In this document: one piece after another, positions 1-9,865 of the stretch
Position numbering within the stretch: the stretch's first letter is position 1
Layout of the letters: each line of letters starts with the position of its first letter
Source: Chondrus crispus
Lineage: Eukaryota; Rhodophyta; Florideophyceae; Gigartinales; Gigartinaceae
Direction of reading: 5' to 3'
DNA: 64,000 nucleotides
Assembly: GCF_000350225.1 (NCBI RefSeq)
Contig: NW_005178566.1
Span: 1-64,000 of the forward strand
Program-made: the position numbers and the translations under genes
Notes under the pieces: generated by a model
What the model saw: only the letters and a program-made list of their open reading frames with translations
What the model was told of the DNA's origin: nothing
The model's database searches: none

Positions 1-2030
1 GTATCGGACGAACGATAGCCTTGATCGGGTCTTCGGAGGACTGTTTTGCTTGGTTCACGGAAACCAACTTGTCGCTGACGGCCTTTGTTACCCGCTTGAC
101 GGAAGCGGTCGTCTGGGAGCTGCCTGAGCAGGTTCGGCATATGAGGCCTCGTCTCCAGCTGATACTCGTAGTTTCGGTATGCGGAGTAGAGTTGCTGCTC
201 TTTCGTCAGAAAGGGGCACGTGTAGAGGGTGTGCCCCACGATGCGGCAGAGCCAGCAACGATGGTACGGGGAATTGGGCGGCACGATCGATTGTGCCAGC
301 CTCACCTGTTCCTCCGTTAGAGCGGGAACGTGAGAAGGAATAAAACGCTCGATGTGCTTCGTAATACCCACTTCCGTTGTGCTTGTCGGATCTTCCGCCG
401 ATCTGGCGGTGTTAAACGTATCGGAACTTGTCGATTCGGCGACAGCTCGTCCGGGCATGATTAATACGGGATCAAACTGTGCGCCTGGTGGCGCATCGAG
501 TAAGCCAGCATTCCCAGCCACGAAATTGCTTGGGGCTTCGTGTCCTGTGAGATACAACGTCGAGCCAGAAGATGAAGGCGCCCTCGGTGGGCGTACTCGA
601 GGCGTCCGTTGCGCGGTCGCTCCAATGTCGGGTAAAGCTTTTCCCGAACGGGCTCGGTAGGTATTACCCTCCGCGAGCGCGATGCGCCGAACAGCGGCAA
701 GGTCGTTTCGTTCGCCAAACGGAAGGCGATAAACGGTCTCGGTTACTACATCCCTCGTTTCGACGGCCAGTCCACGGATGAAGTAGTTCACCAGCGCGGC
801 GTCGGAGAACAAGGCGGTACAGGAGTACGCGAGATCTTCGAGTCGATCTGCGTACACGTTTTCGTTTTCATGCGGAAGTTGACGAATAGTAGCGACCTTT
901 TCGTACGCATCGTTGAGAACGTCGTCCGTAAGATAACGGCGGATCAGCAGGTTCACTAACCCGGGCCAGGAAATTGACCCAGCGCTCCGTAGCGAACCGG
1001 ATCGTAACGACGTCATCGTGTAAGAAGTGTACAGGCGTTCCGCGTCACGCTCCAAGAAATGAGCGATGACTCGTACAGCTACGCCCTCGTTGAGGCGCTG
1101 TGCGTTAAACGTGATGCTGATGTCCTTGAGAAAAGACAGCAACGTTATCGGGGAGGAGCCATCGAAGGTCTTCATCGTAGGCCGTATGCCTTGGCAGCGC
1201 TTCACGTATTTGCCAATTCGTCCGGCACCGTTCTCCGAGACGAGAATAGAAGTATCGTCGAGACGATAGAGTCGATAGTCGACAACGTGGCTGAACTCTT
1301 GAAGTAATGTCTTTGTGGGCTCGATTTCAGGCTCAAGAGGTCCTAAATGACCGAAGGGCGTCACAGCGAGTGGCGGTGAAGGCGTTTCCGGTCGGTATGG
1401 AATCTTGTGGGACACAAACGGAGGGCCTGTGGCCCGTGCTTCACGAGCGTGAGCTTCACGACGAAGCCCATTCGGTTCCAGACGATCGGAACCTGTAGGA
1501 AGAGGGTAAAAAGGGCGCAACAAAACAGGACTCGGTCGAGACACGTCGCGAGCGTTCGCGGACGTTGAGGATATATCCGATCCTCTCTCTCGCAGCCGAT
1601 TCGCACGGCTTCGTTGCTGATTCACTTGAGCGGCTAGGCGCGAGAACGCGCCCATCTGCTCTGCGGTCAGGTCAGTTGACCTATCGGGGATAAGGCTCTC
1701 GCAAAGGACGAGTCGAGATTCGATCGTATCGACGTGAGCTCGGAGGCTCTCAAGTCCTTGCGTGAAAGATTGGTATCGACCCAACATTAGGTCACGGAGA
1801 TTGTCTCGGCAATGCTCGTAGACATCATCATAGACGTCGCTACGGAGCGCTTCACGTATATCCTCAAGGTTTCGAAGCATCCTTTCGTACGAATCCATGT
1901 CGGGAGGACCTTGCGTTGAGCGAAAGTCGGAAGCATGTTCAACGACTCCGCTCGGTTCAACCGGCGGTGGGATCGGAGCGGATAGTTCCGCGGCTTCGGA
2001 ACCAGCGAGGGAACGATGAGGCGAACTCAT
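1..2030 (-). CDS. gag: Gag polyprotein of element A (partial, uninterrupted)
   Basis: The reading frame starts at the ATG at 2030-2028, 65 bases after the primer-binding site, and stays open for about 676 codons to the window edge, so its C-terminus is unseen. The N-terminal 150 or so residues look like a helical coiled-coil region. A retrotransposon-Gag-like core follows, with motifs such as FDGSSPITLLSFLKD, HFLERDAERLYTSYTM and WPGLVN. Near the visible end is a CCHC zinc knuckle, CWLCRIVGHTLYTC (C-x2-C-x4-H-x4-C), roughly at 226-270. Homologous motifs occur in the decayed gags of C and D. Gag would form the particle and bind RNA. Because the frame runs off the edge, a closed-ORF search would miss it. 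Confidence 0.85.
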   Translation of the reverse strand, partial: MSSPHRSLAGSEAAELSAPIPPPVEPSGVVEHASDFRSTQGPPDMDSYERMLRNLEDIREALRSDVYDDVYEHCRDNLRDLMLGRYQSFTQGLESLRAHVDTIESRLVLCESLIPDRSTDLTAEQMGAFSRLAAQVNQQRSRANRLRERGSDISSTSANARDVSRPSPVLLRPFYPLPTGSDRLEPNGLRREAHAREARATGPPFVSHKIPYRPETPSPPLAVTPFGHLGPLEPEIEPTKTLLQEFSHVVDYRLYRLDDTSILVSENGAGRIGKYVKRCQGIRPTMKTFDGSSPITLLSFLKDISITFNAQRLNEGVAVRVIAHFLERDAERLYTSYTMTSLRSGSLRSAGSISWPGLVNLLIRRYLTDDVLNDAYEKVATIRQLPHENENVYADRLEDLAYSCTALFSDAALVNYFIRGLAVETRDVVTETVYRLPFGERNDLAAVRRIALAEGNTYRARSGKALPDIGATAQRTPRVRPPRAPSSSGSTLYLTGHEAPSNFVAGNAGLLDAPPGAQFDPVLIMPGRAVAESTSSDTFNTARSAEDPTSTTEVGITKHIERFIPSHVPALTEEQVRLAQSIVPPNSPYHRCWLCRIVGHTLYTCPFLTKEQQLYSAYRNYEYQLETRPHMPNLLRQLPDDRFRQAGNKGRQRQVGFREPSKTVLRRPDQGYRSSD

Positions 2031-2094
2031 ATCGACGAGGCGACGGTTGCCAACGATATTGCTTTGCGCAGCAAACGTAGCGTGCGCTCACACT

Positions 2095-2111
2095 TCTAGG
2101 TCGGGAGACCA
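2095..2111 (-). promoter_or_regulatory. Primer-binding site of element A
   Basis: On the minus strand the 17-mer TGGTCTCCCGACCTAGA lies one base inside the LTR end. It begins TGG, as expected for pairing with a tRNA CCA tail. The identical 17-mer follows the 5' LTRs of B, C and D. The tRNA is not identified. Confidence 0.8.
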
Positions 2112-2112
2112 G

Positions 2113-2876
2113 TGTAGTAGAACGTGCGGTGCTCGACCGGCTTCGGGTAGCGGGAGCTGCGACACGTCGTACTGTAGTTCGAGGCGTGCGAGACGCGACG
2201 AGTGCCGTGCACACGTGTAGTAAGACCCACAAAACAAGACGGAAGGGAGTTCGGTAGCTGGTTGGTAGAGGTTTGGTAGAACTGTGTGGGTTCGACACAA
2301 CGATGCCACGAATGGCAGATCGACGTCCTCGACGTGGTAACTCGACGCCGTGCGGAGGCGACGCCGTCACGGAGGACGAATCCGGGCGCTATGCGGAGCG
2401 CTCGTCGTGCGTTACCCCTGCGGTGGCGTACTTTTCGTTGTACTCGATGTACAAAAAGGGAAGACGAAAACGTAGTCAGGCGAAAGACTTAGGCACAAAA
2501 CCAAGGGACAAAGGGGTCGGACCTCGAGATCATGCCACTGCGTTGATCGATGATCCCCTCGAGTCCTTCCCCTTCCCTACTTTATTATATCTACTACTGT
2601 AGTCCCCGTTCTTACAGTGCCAGACTGTAACGGTACGACTACACGTCGGGCAGTAACGGTCCTGCACTTGGGCGCCAGCGAGGTACGCCGGTATCATACA
2701 TTTGACGGTATGATTCGAGTACAGTACGTACACGGACGCGAATTGCGCTGCCCAACTTACCGGGCGTTAAGGTAATTACCTTTCGAATTGGGAATTAACC
2801 AATGCGGTCCTAGTCATACACCATCGGGTGTTCGAGTACAGTATGTACACCAGTGGACACTTGGCGATATACCACA
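2113..2876 (-). repeat. 5' LTR of element A
   Basis: About 764 bp. On the plus strand it begins TGTAGTAGAAC beside the PBS and ends TATACCACA, so the LTR reads TGTGGTATA...CTACTACA on its own strand, with TG...CA ends. The outer boundary is set by similarity to the LTR starts of elements C and D, because the second LTR is outside the window. Confidence 0.7.
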
Positions 2877-3175
2877 ACTACAATACTGTCGTACGTTACT
2901 GTCGACGCAAGCACCTGCGGGTACCCGCTCGGTCACTATGGGACCGGCCCGACAGCGTCGGTATGCAGAATTAGCCCCGGCAGAAGAGGCCGCGGATAAC
3001 GTCTCGTACAACGAAGACGGTGACCTCGCAGAAGCGAGAAGGACGGGATTCATCAGTTCGAAGTGTCGAAGGGAAAAGCCGCCTCCCGTACCAAGGAGGG
3101 AACTCGCACATATACCAGGGTCATGACTCGCGGTGAAAGAGGATGCCGAATGCCTAACTCGTAGCCGAGGGGCTA

Positions 3176-3545
3176 ATACTCGCTCGATCGAGGCATGACC
3201 CGCGGTTACGGCGGTAACAACTTATTACCTCGTTGAACGAGGGAGCCCCCCCTCGTCAATTCGAGGTTGTGATTCTTCCACCCGATGAGGTGCCGATACT
3301 CGCCCGCTCGAGGCATGACACACGTTGACAGCGGTGTCAACCTACTACCTCATGGAACGAGGGCGCCCCTTTCCCCCCCGTCAATTCGGGGTGGTGACTC
3401 CCTCCCCGACGAGGTACAACTACTCGCACGGGCGAGGCAGGCCCGCAACTCCGCCGGATGACTGCGAGGGTAAACCTCGCAAGTTCGAGACCGCGACTCG
3501 CGAGAGGGAGAGAGACGGGACTTGTCGGTTCGCAGGTCGAAGGAC
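3176..3545. repeat. Tandem repeat, about 120-124 bp period
   Basis: Diverged units begin at about 3176, 3296 and 3419. They share a TACTCGC...CGAGGCA opening, a tract with CCTCGT or CCTCAT followed by GAACGAGGG, a C-rich run, and CGTCAATTCG-GG. The third copy is partial. It lies in the untranslated 3' region of element E. Confidence 0.6.
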
Positions 3546-4027
3546 ATCCGACCTCTTCCCCCGAGTAGGAAATTCTCGCATACACGACGTCGGGATTCGC
3601 CGAGGAAAAGGGAAGGGGTCGCATTATTAACCCCCGTTAAGGTGAGGCGTAGACCACCTCCCCGGGAGGATACAAGGACTCGCTCGCTCGAGGAGGGCAG
3701 CCAAGCAAGACGCTCGGGAATCGCAAGGCAAGACCCGGCGACCGACTCCCTGACCCGCGCCAGGGGGAGGACAGGACACGCCAAGACGAGGGTATGCCAA
3801 GCGAGGTCGGAATGAGACTCACCGACGTGAGAAAAATAGAACTCGCCAACTCAAGGCGGATTTCCCTCTACGCCACGTGTACAGCGCTGAGAGGGTGTAC
3901 CGTGCGCTCGTCCGCACGTCGGGATCTAGCGGCTTTCCCTCATGTAACGAGGTTTATTCAGGATCTCGGTCCCCACTTCCGTGGGGCGAGTTAGACTACC
4001 TCGCAGGTTCGAGGCCTGGCACTAAAT

Positions 4028-4125
4028 GACTCGACCATCGAGGGACTATTACTCGCACTCTCGAGGGCGTAACTCGACAATCGAGGGACTATTACTCGCA
4101 CTCCCGAGGGCGTAACTCGCATATG
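4028..4125. repeat. Two-copy tandem repeat, about 45 bp
   Basis: Two adjacent copies of a unit containing ATCGAGGGACTATTACTCGC followed by ACT(C)CGAGGGCGTAACTCG. It sits just beyond the stop codon of the antisense gene of element E. Confidence 0.65.
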
Positions 4126-4151
4126 GACGACTACAGTGACGCGTACGCGGG

Positions 4152-5822
4152 CTAGACCTCTTCCACATAGTCCCCGACTTCCTCCTCCGGCAGCACCTCG
4201 CGAGGCTCGCCAGGAGTTACACCGCCCCCCTTCTCCGTTGTAGGGGAAGCAGAGGTTCCCTTCTCGACGACCCTGTCGGAATTGCCCTCCGCCACAACGC
4301 GTAGGGGCGTCTCCCTCGCCGGGGAGACGGCCGCTGAGGGCGACGCGCTCCGAGGTACCACGGCGCCCTCTTCTGCACCGCCCTCCGCCACAAGGCGGCG
4401 TACCGCAGCCACCATCCGCGGGTTGCGCAGGAGCACCCGCAAGTCCGCCTCCGACAACTCAGTCGGATGGCGTCCCTCCCCGACCGGGGCCCCTACACGC
4501 GTCCCGGTCGCCTCACCTTCGGCCATCAAAACATACGCCGAAGTTCCACGCTCGCCGTGTTTGGCCCTCACCCGCACGGGCTCCCGAGCCCCGCGTTTGG
4601 GATCGCCCCCGGGAGTCTCCTTCCGGACTCGTACGCGCGTGTTTCCGACACTACCCCCAGTGGCCTGCTCCGGTCGCCCGCGCATCAGCTCGGGCTGGGT
4701 GACGTCCAAGGTCCCGGCCGCGATACGCACCCAGTTGCCCGTTAGCGGGGTGCCGGCATCAAACTTCCGACCTGGGGAGTGATTCCTCACGCGATGATTG
4801 TCATAATGGTGCCCTTGGTTATACGGAACCCGAGGCCAGTCAACACTGTCGTGGATATCCAACAGGGCGAGTAGACGCTCCTGTAGCGCCGCCGACCCCA
4901 GCACCCTCGTCAGGTCGAGCCTCCGCAACCACTCCACCACGGCCGTAGGGAGGACATACAGGCGCCCATCATACGTAGACCAGATGAAGTGCTTGGCTAT
5001 AATCGCGATCCACTCACTCAGGAACACCATCCATTTTGGCGACTGAGGATCTTCCATCATGCAGAGGCCATAGTACACTAGGCACGGAGGGAGCTCAGCT
5101 ATGAAGTCCGCCGGGACTTCATACTGATCCAACCACGTCGGTACCTCGGGGTACCGAGTGTGCAACGTCTCTCGCTCGAACGAGGTTACCTCGACCCACT
5201 CATAGGCGATGAATACCCCCATTCGGTTTCTCATACGACGCTCGAATTTCAGCTTCCCATGCATCACGGGCTCTCGCCGCCTCTCCAATTCGACGTCATA
5301 GCCGGGGGGCATCAACGGAGTGTCCCAGGCCATCAACGAGACTGAGGGTACCTCCTCCCTATCGCGGAGACCCTCCATTACCCGCCGTAAATTAGCGACA
5401 TAACCCCGGTCCGCCTCCGACCTGTACGCCCACGTGTCGAGCCCCCACGCTCGCGGGACTAACTGATTACACGGCGTACGGCGAATGCGCTGCCGGAGAA
5501 AACTTACGAACGCTTCACGCGACTCGGCGTCCGTCCGCCGAAACTCGGGGCGCAATAATTCCCTCTCCACGACCAATCGGTGGGTAAAATCGCGGGAGAA
5601 CACGGCTTGCAAACTAAGGCCGCCCGGGAGCTCGCCCGACGCAGTAGCGTACGTACGGACTAGCTCCGGATCTCGCAGACCCTCCGCCGAGAGGAAGGGA
5701 GCCCTCTCCAACAGGAGGGGGGCGTCGCTCATGGTTCGCCCCCACAACTCGCTCGGTCGAGGCCACACGCCGCCATCTCGGGCGTATATCCCCGCATACA
5801 TGGCGCCCTGTATCGGACACAA
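4152..5822 (-). CDS. Antisense accessory gene of element E (conserved, unknown function)
   Basis: Uninterrupted 556-codon frame on the strand opposite to element E. The true start may be the internal ATG at residue 31. The N-terminal 370 residues are globular and tryptophan/tyrosine-rich; the C-terminal 180 are low complexity (Gly, Glu, Arg, Ala, Val). Aligned by eye with the antisense gene of element B (56389-58323), many positions match: GLRD-GVRD, FERRMRN-FERRVRS, W-QYEV, YYG, DPQ, VFLSEW-VFLTEW, ALLDI-ALLDM, SPGR, NWVRI-FVWINP, and a C-terminal DLRVL. I recognise no enzyme motif, signal peptide or membrane segment. It is not Gag or Pol. Conservation between two diverged elements suggests selection on the protein. 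Confidence 0.75.
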   Translation of the reverse strand: MCPIQGAMYAGIYARDGGVWPRPSELWGRTMSDAPLLLERAPFLSAEGLRDPELVRTYATASGELPGGLSLQAVFSRDFTHRLVVERELLRPEFRRTDAESREAFVSFLRQRIRRTPCNQLVPRAWGLDTWAYRSEADRGYVANLRRVMEGLRDREEVPSVSLMAWDTPLMPPGYDVELERRREPVMHGKLKFERRMRNRMGVFIAYEWVEVTSFERETLHTRYPEVPTWLDQYEVPADFIAELPPCLVYYGLCMMEDPQSPKWMVFLSEWIAIIAKHFIWSTYDGRLYVLPTAVVEWLRRLDLTRVLGSAALQERLLALLDIHDSVDWPRVPYNQGHHYDNHRVRNHSPGRKFDAGTPLTGNWVRIAAGTLDVTQPELMRGRPEQATGGSVGNTRVRVRKETPGGDPKRGAREPVRVRAKHGERGTSAYVLMAEGEATGTRVGAPVGEGRHPTELSEADLRVLLRNPRMVAAVRRLVAEGGAEEGAVVPRSASPSAAVSPARETPLRVVAEGNSDRVVEKGTSASPTTEKGGGVTPGEPREVLPEEEVGDYVEEV

Positions 5823-5939
5823 GCTGACTATACTCGCCGGCTACACTCGCGAGGCGTACGAACACACTCGACCACCCCGTAGTCGGAACACCTTCCGCTC
5901 CGCCGACGGGTCATATCGGGCTTAGACCCGGGACACTTA

Positions 5940-6110
5940 CGCCACTTGGCGGAAATCGATTCGGCCATCTGCCCGGGGTGCTGTACGCCACTTGGCGGAA
6001 ATCAATTCGGGCATCCACCCGAGATACTGTACACCACTGGGCGGAAATCATGGCGGTCATCGACCGGGATACTGTACGCATGCTTAGCGAAATCGCCCGG
6101 ATTACAGTTC
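5940..6110. repeat. Tandem repeat, about 46 bp, three-plus copies
   Basis: Units share CCACT-GGCGGAAATC, then a variable ATTCGG-CATC-CCCG part, then ATACTGTA. The last copy is decayed. It lies between the antisense gene and the purine tract of element E. Confidence 0.7.
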
Positions 6111-6128
6111 GCGGGGACGCTCTACTCT

Positions 6129-6141
6129 GAGAGGGGGGCTA
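6129..6141 (+). promoter_or_regulatory. Polypurine tract of element E
   Basis: GAGAGGGGGGCTA directly precedes the TGTAGTGCACTG start of the LTR, the expected place for the plus-strand primer of reverse transcription. Confidence 0.65.
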
Positions 6142-6868
6142 TGTAGTGCACTGTTACGCCTCCCTCAATCGCGAGGCATACGCGGGATGCCACCCTCCTG
6201 GGTGCGCATCCCACGTGTTACCCACGTATGATCGTGTACATGTACCACGTGTAATCGTGTAACTACCCACCCAGGCATGGCCGGGTGTAAGCCCTGTCGA
6301 AGTACTGACAGTCTGTCACTCCACGTCTAGGCGTGTCGATTCCCACGTGTAGGCGGGTATCATAACCCGATACAGGGGGTATTGCGTACTGTACAGCGCT
6401 GAGGCTGGTACGCCGGTAATTATTGCCGTGTTCTAATTAATTAATTAATAATAATAATTATTATTATTATTACGACGTCGACTAGTATATAGTCGACGCT
6501 CGACCCTAAGTAAAGAAGGCACAAAGCCTTGGGTTTTACTCTTGAGTCTTTGGATCCGCGGTAGTAGCCTCGCGCCGGTCTAGCACATAACGTGCTACAC
6601 CCCGCGAGCCCATCTACGACCGCGAATCCCAACCGCTCTACCGCGCGTGCTGCTACCGAGGATACTAACCGCTCTACCGCGCGAGACATCCCTACCACTC
6701 CGCCCCCCCTGGGCGATCCCCTGTTCTAACCCTCCTTTTTGCTACCTACTGCGCCGATCGCGCCCGGACCCCGTCGCCGGTTATCACCGGGTGGTCTCCC
6801 GTACAACCCGCGTCCCGAACACGCGTGCTCTGCCCTGGGGTTATACACCGCGACCCCAGTGCACGACA
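6142..6868 (+). repeat. 3' LTR of element E
   Basis: Starts TGTAGTGCACTG right after the purine tract. The proposed end is AGTGCACGACA, the inverse complement of the start with one mismatch, the same kind of extended terminal inverted repeat as in the LTRs of element B. About 727 bp. It holds an AT-rich microsatellite-like tract (6434-6471) and a perfect inverted repeat with an internal TATA (6477-6497). The right edge could be two bases further. Confidence 0.6.
6477..6497. other. Perfect inverted repeat in LTR of E
   Basis: GTCGACTA, loop GTATA, TAGTCGAC: an 8-bp stem inside the LTR next to an (AAT/ATT)-rich tract. It could form a hairpin or contain a core promoter TATA. Confidence 0.6.
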
Positions 6869-8175
6869 CAGGAGTACGCAGTATTAACGCCGTATCTCAT
6901 TGAGCACAGAACTGCCACTTCGGGCAGATCTGCCACAATCGAAAAGAACACCGGCGTAAATGCTCTTTTAACGCCATCGGGGAAACCAGCATCGAGAACC
7001 AAGTCCTCTTTTAGTGGACCAAGTAGAGCATGCATTGTTTGCTGTATTGCTGAGCACCTGGCTTGCTTCGTTATTTCTGAAGACAGCTTCTTCCCAGTTG
7101 ATGAAAGGTTGCTAACCACAGGAATGAAAGCAATATTCACCGCTAAACGTCGCCTCACCTGACCGGAAAAACAGAGAATGTATAAAACGACCGGATACAT
7201 TGAACGCTTATTTAAACGTGTAACATTTCCTTTGTAAATAAAAAGCTGCAGGGGAAGAAATAGGGTATTACTTTCGCTTCTCTTCTTGGCAAGAGCTTTG
7301 AAAAGGTAGATAAGATGCTCCCCCGACTAAATGTCATCTAGAATTCGTGCACCTTCTGGGTTCAATTTTTGTTCCGGAACAAATCGCATAACATCTTTCC
7401 ATTGTACACCATTACCTGGGGACAAGTATTTAGCATTCGTGACGAGGTGGACAATAGTTGAAGGTAAACACCTGATCAGTGCAGTATATTTTGAAATATC
7501 GGCTCTGACAGAAGTAATTGTAAGCTGCTGCCACTCCCCGTACCTCCTCAAAACCAATTCTTGCCTTCGTCGATGGTCCTTCCAGAACAAAGTACTGCTA
7601 TTCCATAGTTTTCGGACATCCCCATTTTCATCTAGAGAGCACAAGTACTGGTGCGTCGTCTTTTCAGAAAGACCCTTACAAGAAGGACCAGACGTTAGAA
7701 TGAACCTTGCAGCCTTATACTGTAGGTTTGTTACAGAGAGCGAATTTGTACTAATGTTTCGAAGTGGACTCAGATGTTGCCTGTTTGGACTCAAAGTTAT
7801 TCCGAAGTCTTCTAGTTCGGTCTCTGGAATGTCAGACAGCAATTTTTCCTCTTCTTCATCTTCGGTTTCGGATCCTTCTTTTTCTGCCATCATGAAGTCA
7901 TTTTCGGCATGTCCCTCACTCTCCGAGCCATAAGTCTCATTTTCAAGCGAGCCGTTAGTACTCAACAGGTTCTGCGTGTCTGGGATTTGGCCTGGCAAAA
8001 CAGAAGGGCCCTTATCCGGACGATGCTTGGTTATCGGCGTGATTGGCTGGCGTGATGGTGGTCCCTTGCACGTTTTCTCGTGCTTGGCGCGGTACACATT
8101 AGCTCTGCATACTTTGCAGCAGAAAGGGCAGACCCACTCCATCGTCGAACGCGTTTGGGAACTTCTTGATCTCAT
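6869..8175 (-). pseudogene. Zinc-finger-led transposase-like gene, cut by element E
   Basis: Two minus-strand open segments, 8175-7327 and about 7162-6869, separated by stops or an unproved intron; a polypyrimidine tract ending CAG precedes the second segment near 7160. The first segment has a zinc-finger-like motif near its start (CPFC...CRAN...H...C), an acidic middle, and a region ending at about PEGARILDDI. The second has QVRRRLAVNIAFIPVVS and FPDGVKRAFTPVFF-IVADLPE, which recall Plavaka-type (CACTA-like) transposases, where an FxDGVKRRxFP...ADYPE motif is common. This family call is from memory and weak. Translation runs straight into the LTR of E at 6868, so the gene has lost its remaining C-terminal part here. 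Confidence 0.4.
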
Positions 8176-9095
8176 TGTTGGACGACGAGACCACCTTTTT
8201 TGTGATATGACATCAATACCGAAAAGAAATTCGGACCGATCCAGGCGAGCAACTCACCCCCCTGTGTCTTGTTGGCACTCTTCGTGGTATGAGTTTATTT
8301 GTAACTCATTCTGAGTGACCGTCACGCCAAGATCACGCTGAAGGAGGCAGCTGTAACGTCACATTTGAGCTTTTTGTTGCGACTCCTCAACACGGACGTA
8401 CAGGCCGCCTATTCCTGCTGCGTGCGTGGGGCAACCCCCAACACATCCCAAACCACGCATTTCCACAAATTCTGATGTAGGCATGAGAGACAGGGTCAAA
8501 GACAACAACAGCAGACTCTAATAACAGAGTTCTGGCCGGGTAGTGGTTCTGCCATCTGATTGTGCCGCTCCGAATTAGTGCTGTATTATTAGTCTTTACA
8601 TGGGGCGGCACTAATGCGTAGGGTCCACTGTATATAAATCGCAATATACCGTATATAGCGACATGACGCGTAGCGTCATGTCGCAGTGTTGTACCCTTGG
8701 TACTGTACAGGTGTGTTTCGTGTGATATGTGCATTTCTGGCTGTCTTGTTCCAGATTTGGCACGTCGAAAAGAAACCTCAATAAGATCAAACAAAATTCC
8801 ACAGCGTCACCTCCATCCGGGTTAGCTCGCATGTAACACGTAACGTGCCCACACGTTTCAGAGATCTCCTTTTCGCGGCTATACCAATATTCCAGAAGCG
8901 CTCCAGCCCTAAACCGATACCGACCGATGCTCTAGGTTGGTGGTTTATTACATCTTTATGCTTAGTACAATACAGTACAGTGCCTCCTACGATATAGTGC
9001 TATAGCGTGACATACCTCTAGCTATGGCACTATTGGGGGGATGGCACTATATAAAGGAGGCTCAAATACATATATTTGGGGACAAAGCACACTGC
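8176..9095. other. Intergenic, no gene seen
   Basis: No open segment with recognisable protein character. It contains a perfect 12-bp-stem inverted repeat at 8658-8684 and several short GTACTGTAC/TATATA tracts. The right end has repeated GGCACTAT words (8995-9052), and similar words recur beyond the TIR element at 9978-10020. Confidence 0.5.
8658..8684. other. Perfect hairpin-forming inverted repeat
   Basis: GCGACATGACGC, loop GTA, GCGTCATGTCGC: 12-bp perfect arms in non-coding DNA. There is no T-run after it. It may be a relic of a palindromic element or a structured RNA stem. Confidence 0.7.
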
Positions 9096-9098
9096 TAA

Positions 9099-9862
9099 GA
9101 GCATCTCCACCGCATAGGCAAATTGTTTCTATATTTGGACACTTGTCAGGCTCCCACATGGGCATTCGTTTTGCGCATTCCGTTTGCGAAAGTACCACAA
9201 ATCGCCGTTGCGCAAATCGCGTCGCGGTCTCCACCGCGCACTGCGTCGCACCCGCCCCCGATCCGCGCCCAGACTTCCCGCACCCCGACTTCTGGGCCGC
9301 CCGCCACCCCGACCAGCAGGACACAAAGCCGAGGTCCAGTTCGTCGACGCTGACCTCTTCCACCCAGACTTGTCCTCCCCGCCCGAAGCGTACCCAGCCG
9401 CGTCGCCACCCACGCCTTAGCCAGATGGTCGAGTTCAGTTAGCCCCCATCCACGCCCGCGGACTCCCATAATAAATGAGTGTTAACGCGTGCACAATGTC
9501 TGCGTGCGGGTGGATGCGGGCATGTGCAGTGCGAGCATAGACCGTCCACTGCGCATTTAGCATGCTCAGACGTTTTGGGCGGGTCAGGTGTACCCGTGGC
9601 TTCCCGCGTTCTTGCTGTTTCGGTGTCTAAAAGTAACAAAAAATCAGCCCGTTCAAACAGAAGAGTGTTGCCAAAAAATGGGATTTGTGACGTGACGCGC
9701 CACAAAATCAAAAAATATGTGTGCCGTCAAGACACAAATCCTATTTATCATACGATTTGTGAAACAGATTTGTGTGCAGATTTGCGCGGTGGAGACCAAA
9801 CTCAAGCCTGAGTCGCCATATTTTGGAAATGGCCACAATTTGCCTGCGCGGTGGAGATGCTC
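9099..9862. mobile_element. Small TIR element (PIF/Harbinger-like MITE)
   Basis: 764 bp. The left end is GAGCATCTCCACCGC-TAGGCAAATTG and the right end is its inverse complement with few changes (9835-9862). TAA lies on both sides (9096-9098 and 9863-9865), fitting the 3-bp TWA duplications of PIF/Harbinger elements. No transposase. A GC-rich core (9200-9425) interrupts AT-rich arms and holds an open plus-strand stretch with protein-like character (around AEVQFVDADLFHPDL), which might be a captured gene fragment. Its source is not recognised. Confidence 0.7.
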
Positions 9863-9865
9863 TAA

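Larger units (their letters stand above)
1..2876 (-). mobile_element. LTR retrotransposon A, 5' end
   Basis: Minus-strand Ty3/Gypsy-type element entering from beyond the left window edge. Reading the minus strand, it has a 5' LTR (2876 to 2113), one spacer base, a primer-binding site (2111 to 2095) and a Gag frame from 2030 that stays open to base 1. The right LTR terminus resembles the LTR starts of elements C and D (TGTGG-T/C-ATA), which places A, C and D in one lineage. Only one element end is present, so the target duplication cannot be confirmed; the five bases outside the LTR are ACTAC (2877-2881). It lies in the 3' non-coding part of element E. An uninterrupted gag suggests a young copy. 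Confidence 0.85.
2877..6868 (+). mobile_element. LTR retrotransposon E, 3' part
   Basis: The 3' part of a plus-strand element: a repeat-rich non-coding stretch, an antisense gene (4152-5822, minus), three diverged copies of a roughly 46-bp repeat, a purine tract and a 3' LTR. No gag or pol of E lies in the window. Element A is inserted at 2877, so the rest of E is presumably beyond A. The arrangement (antisense gene, then purine tract, then 3' LTR) matches the 3' end of element B. The right LTR edge abuts a zinc-finger/transposase-like gene, which E appears to interrupt. Confidence 0.6.
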
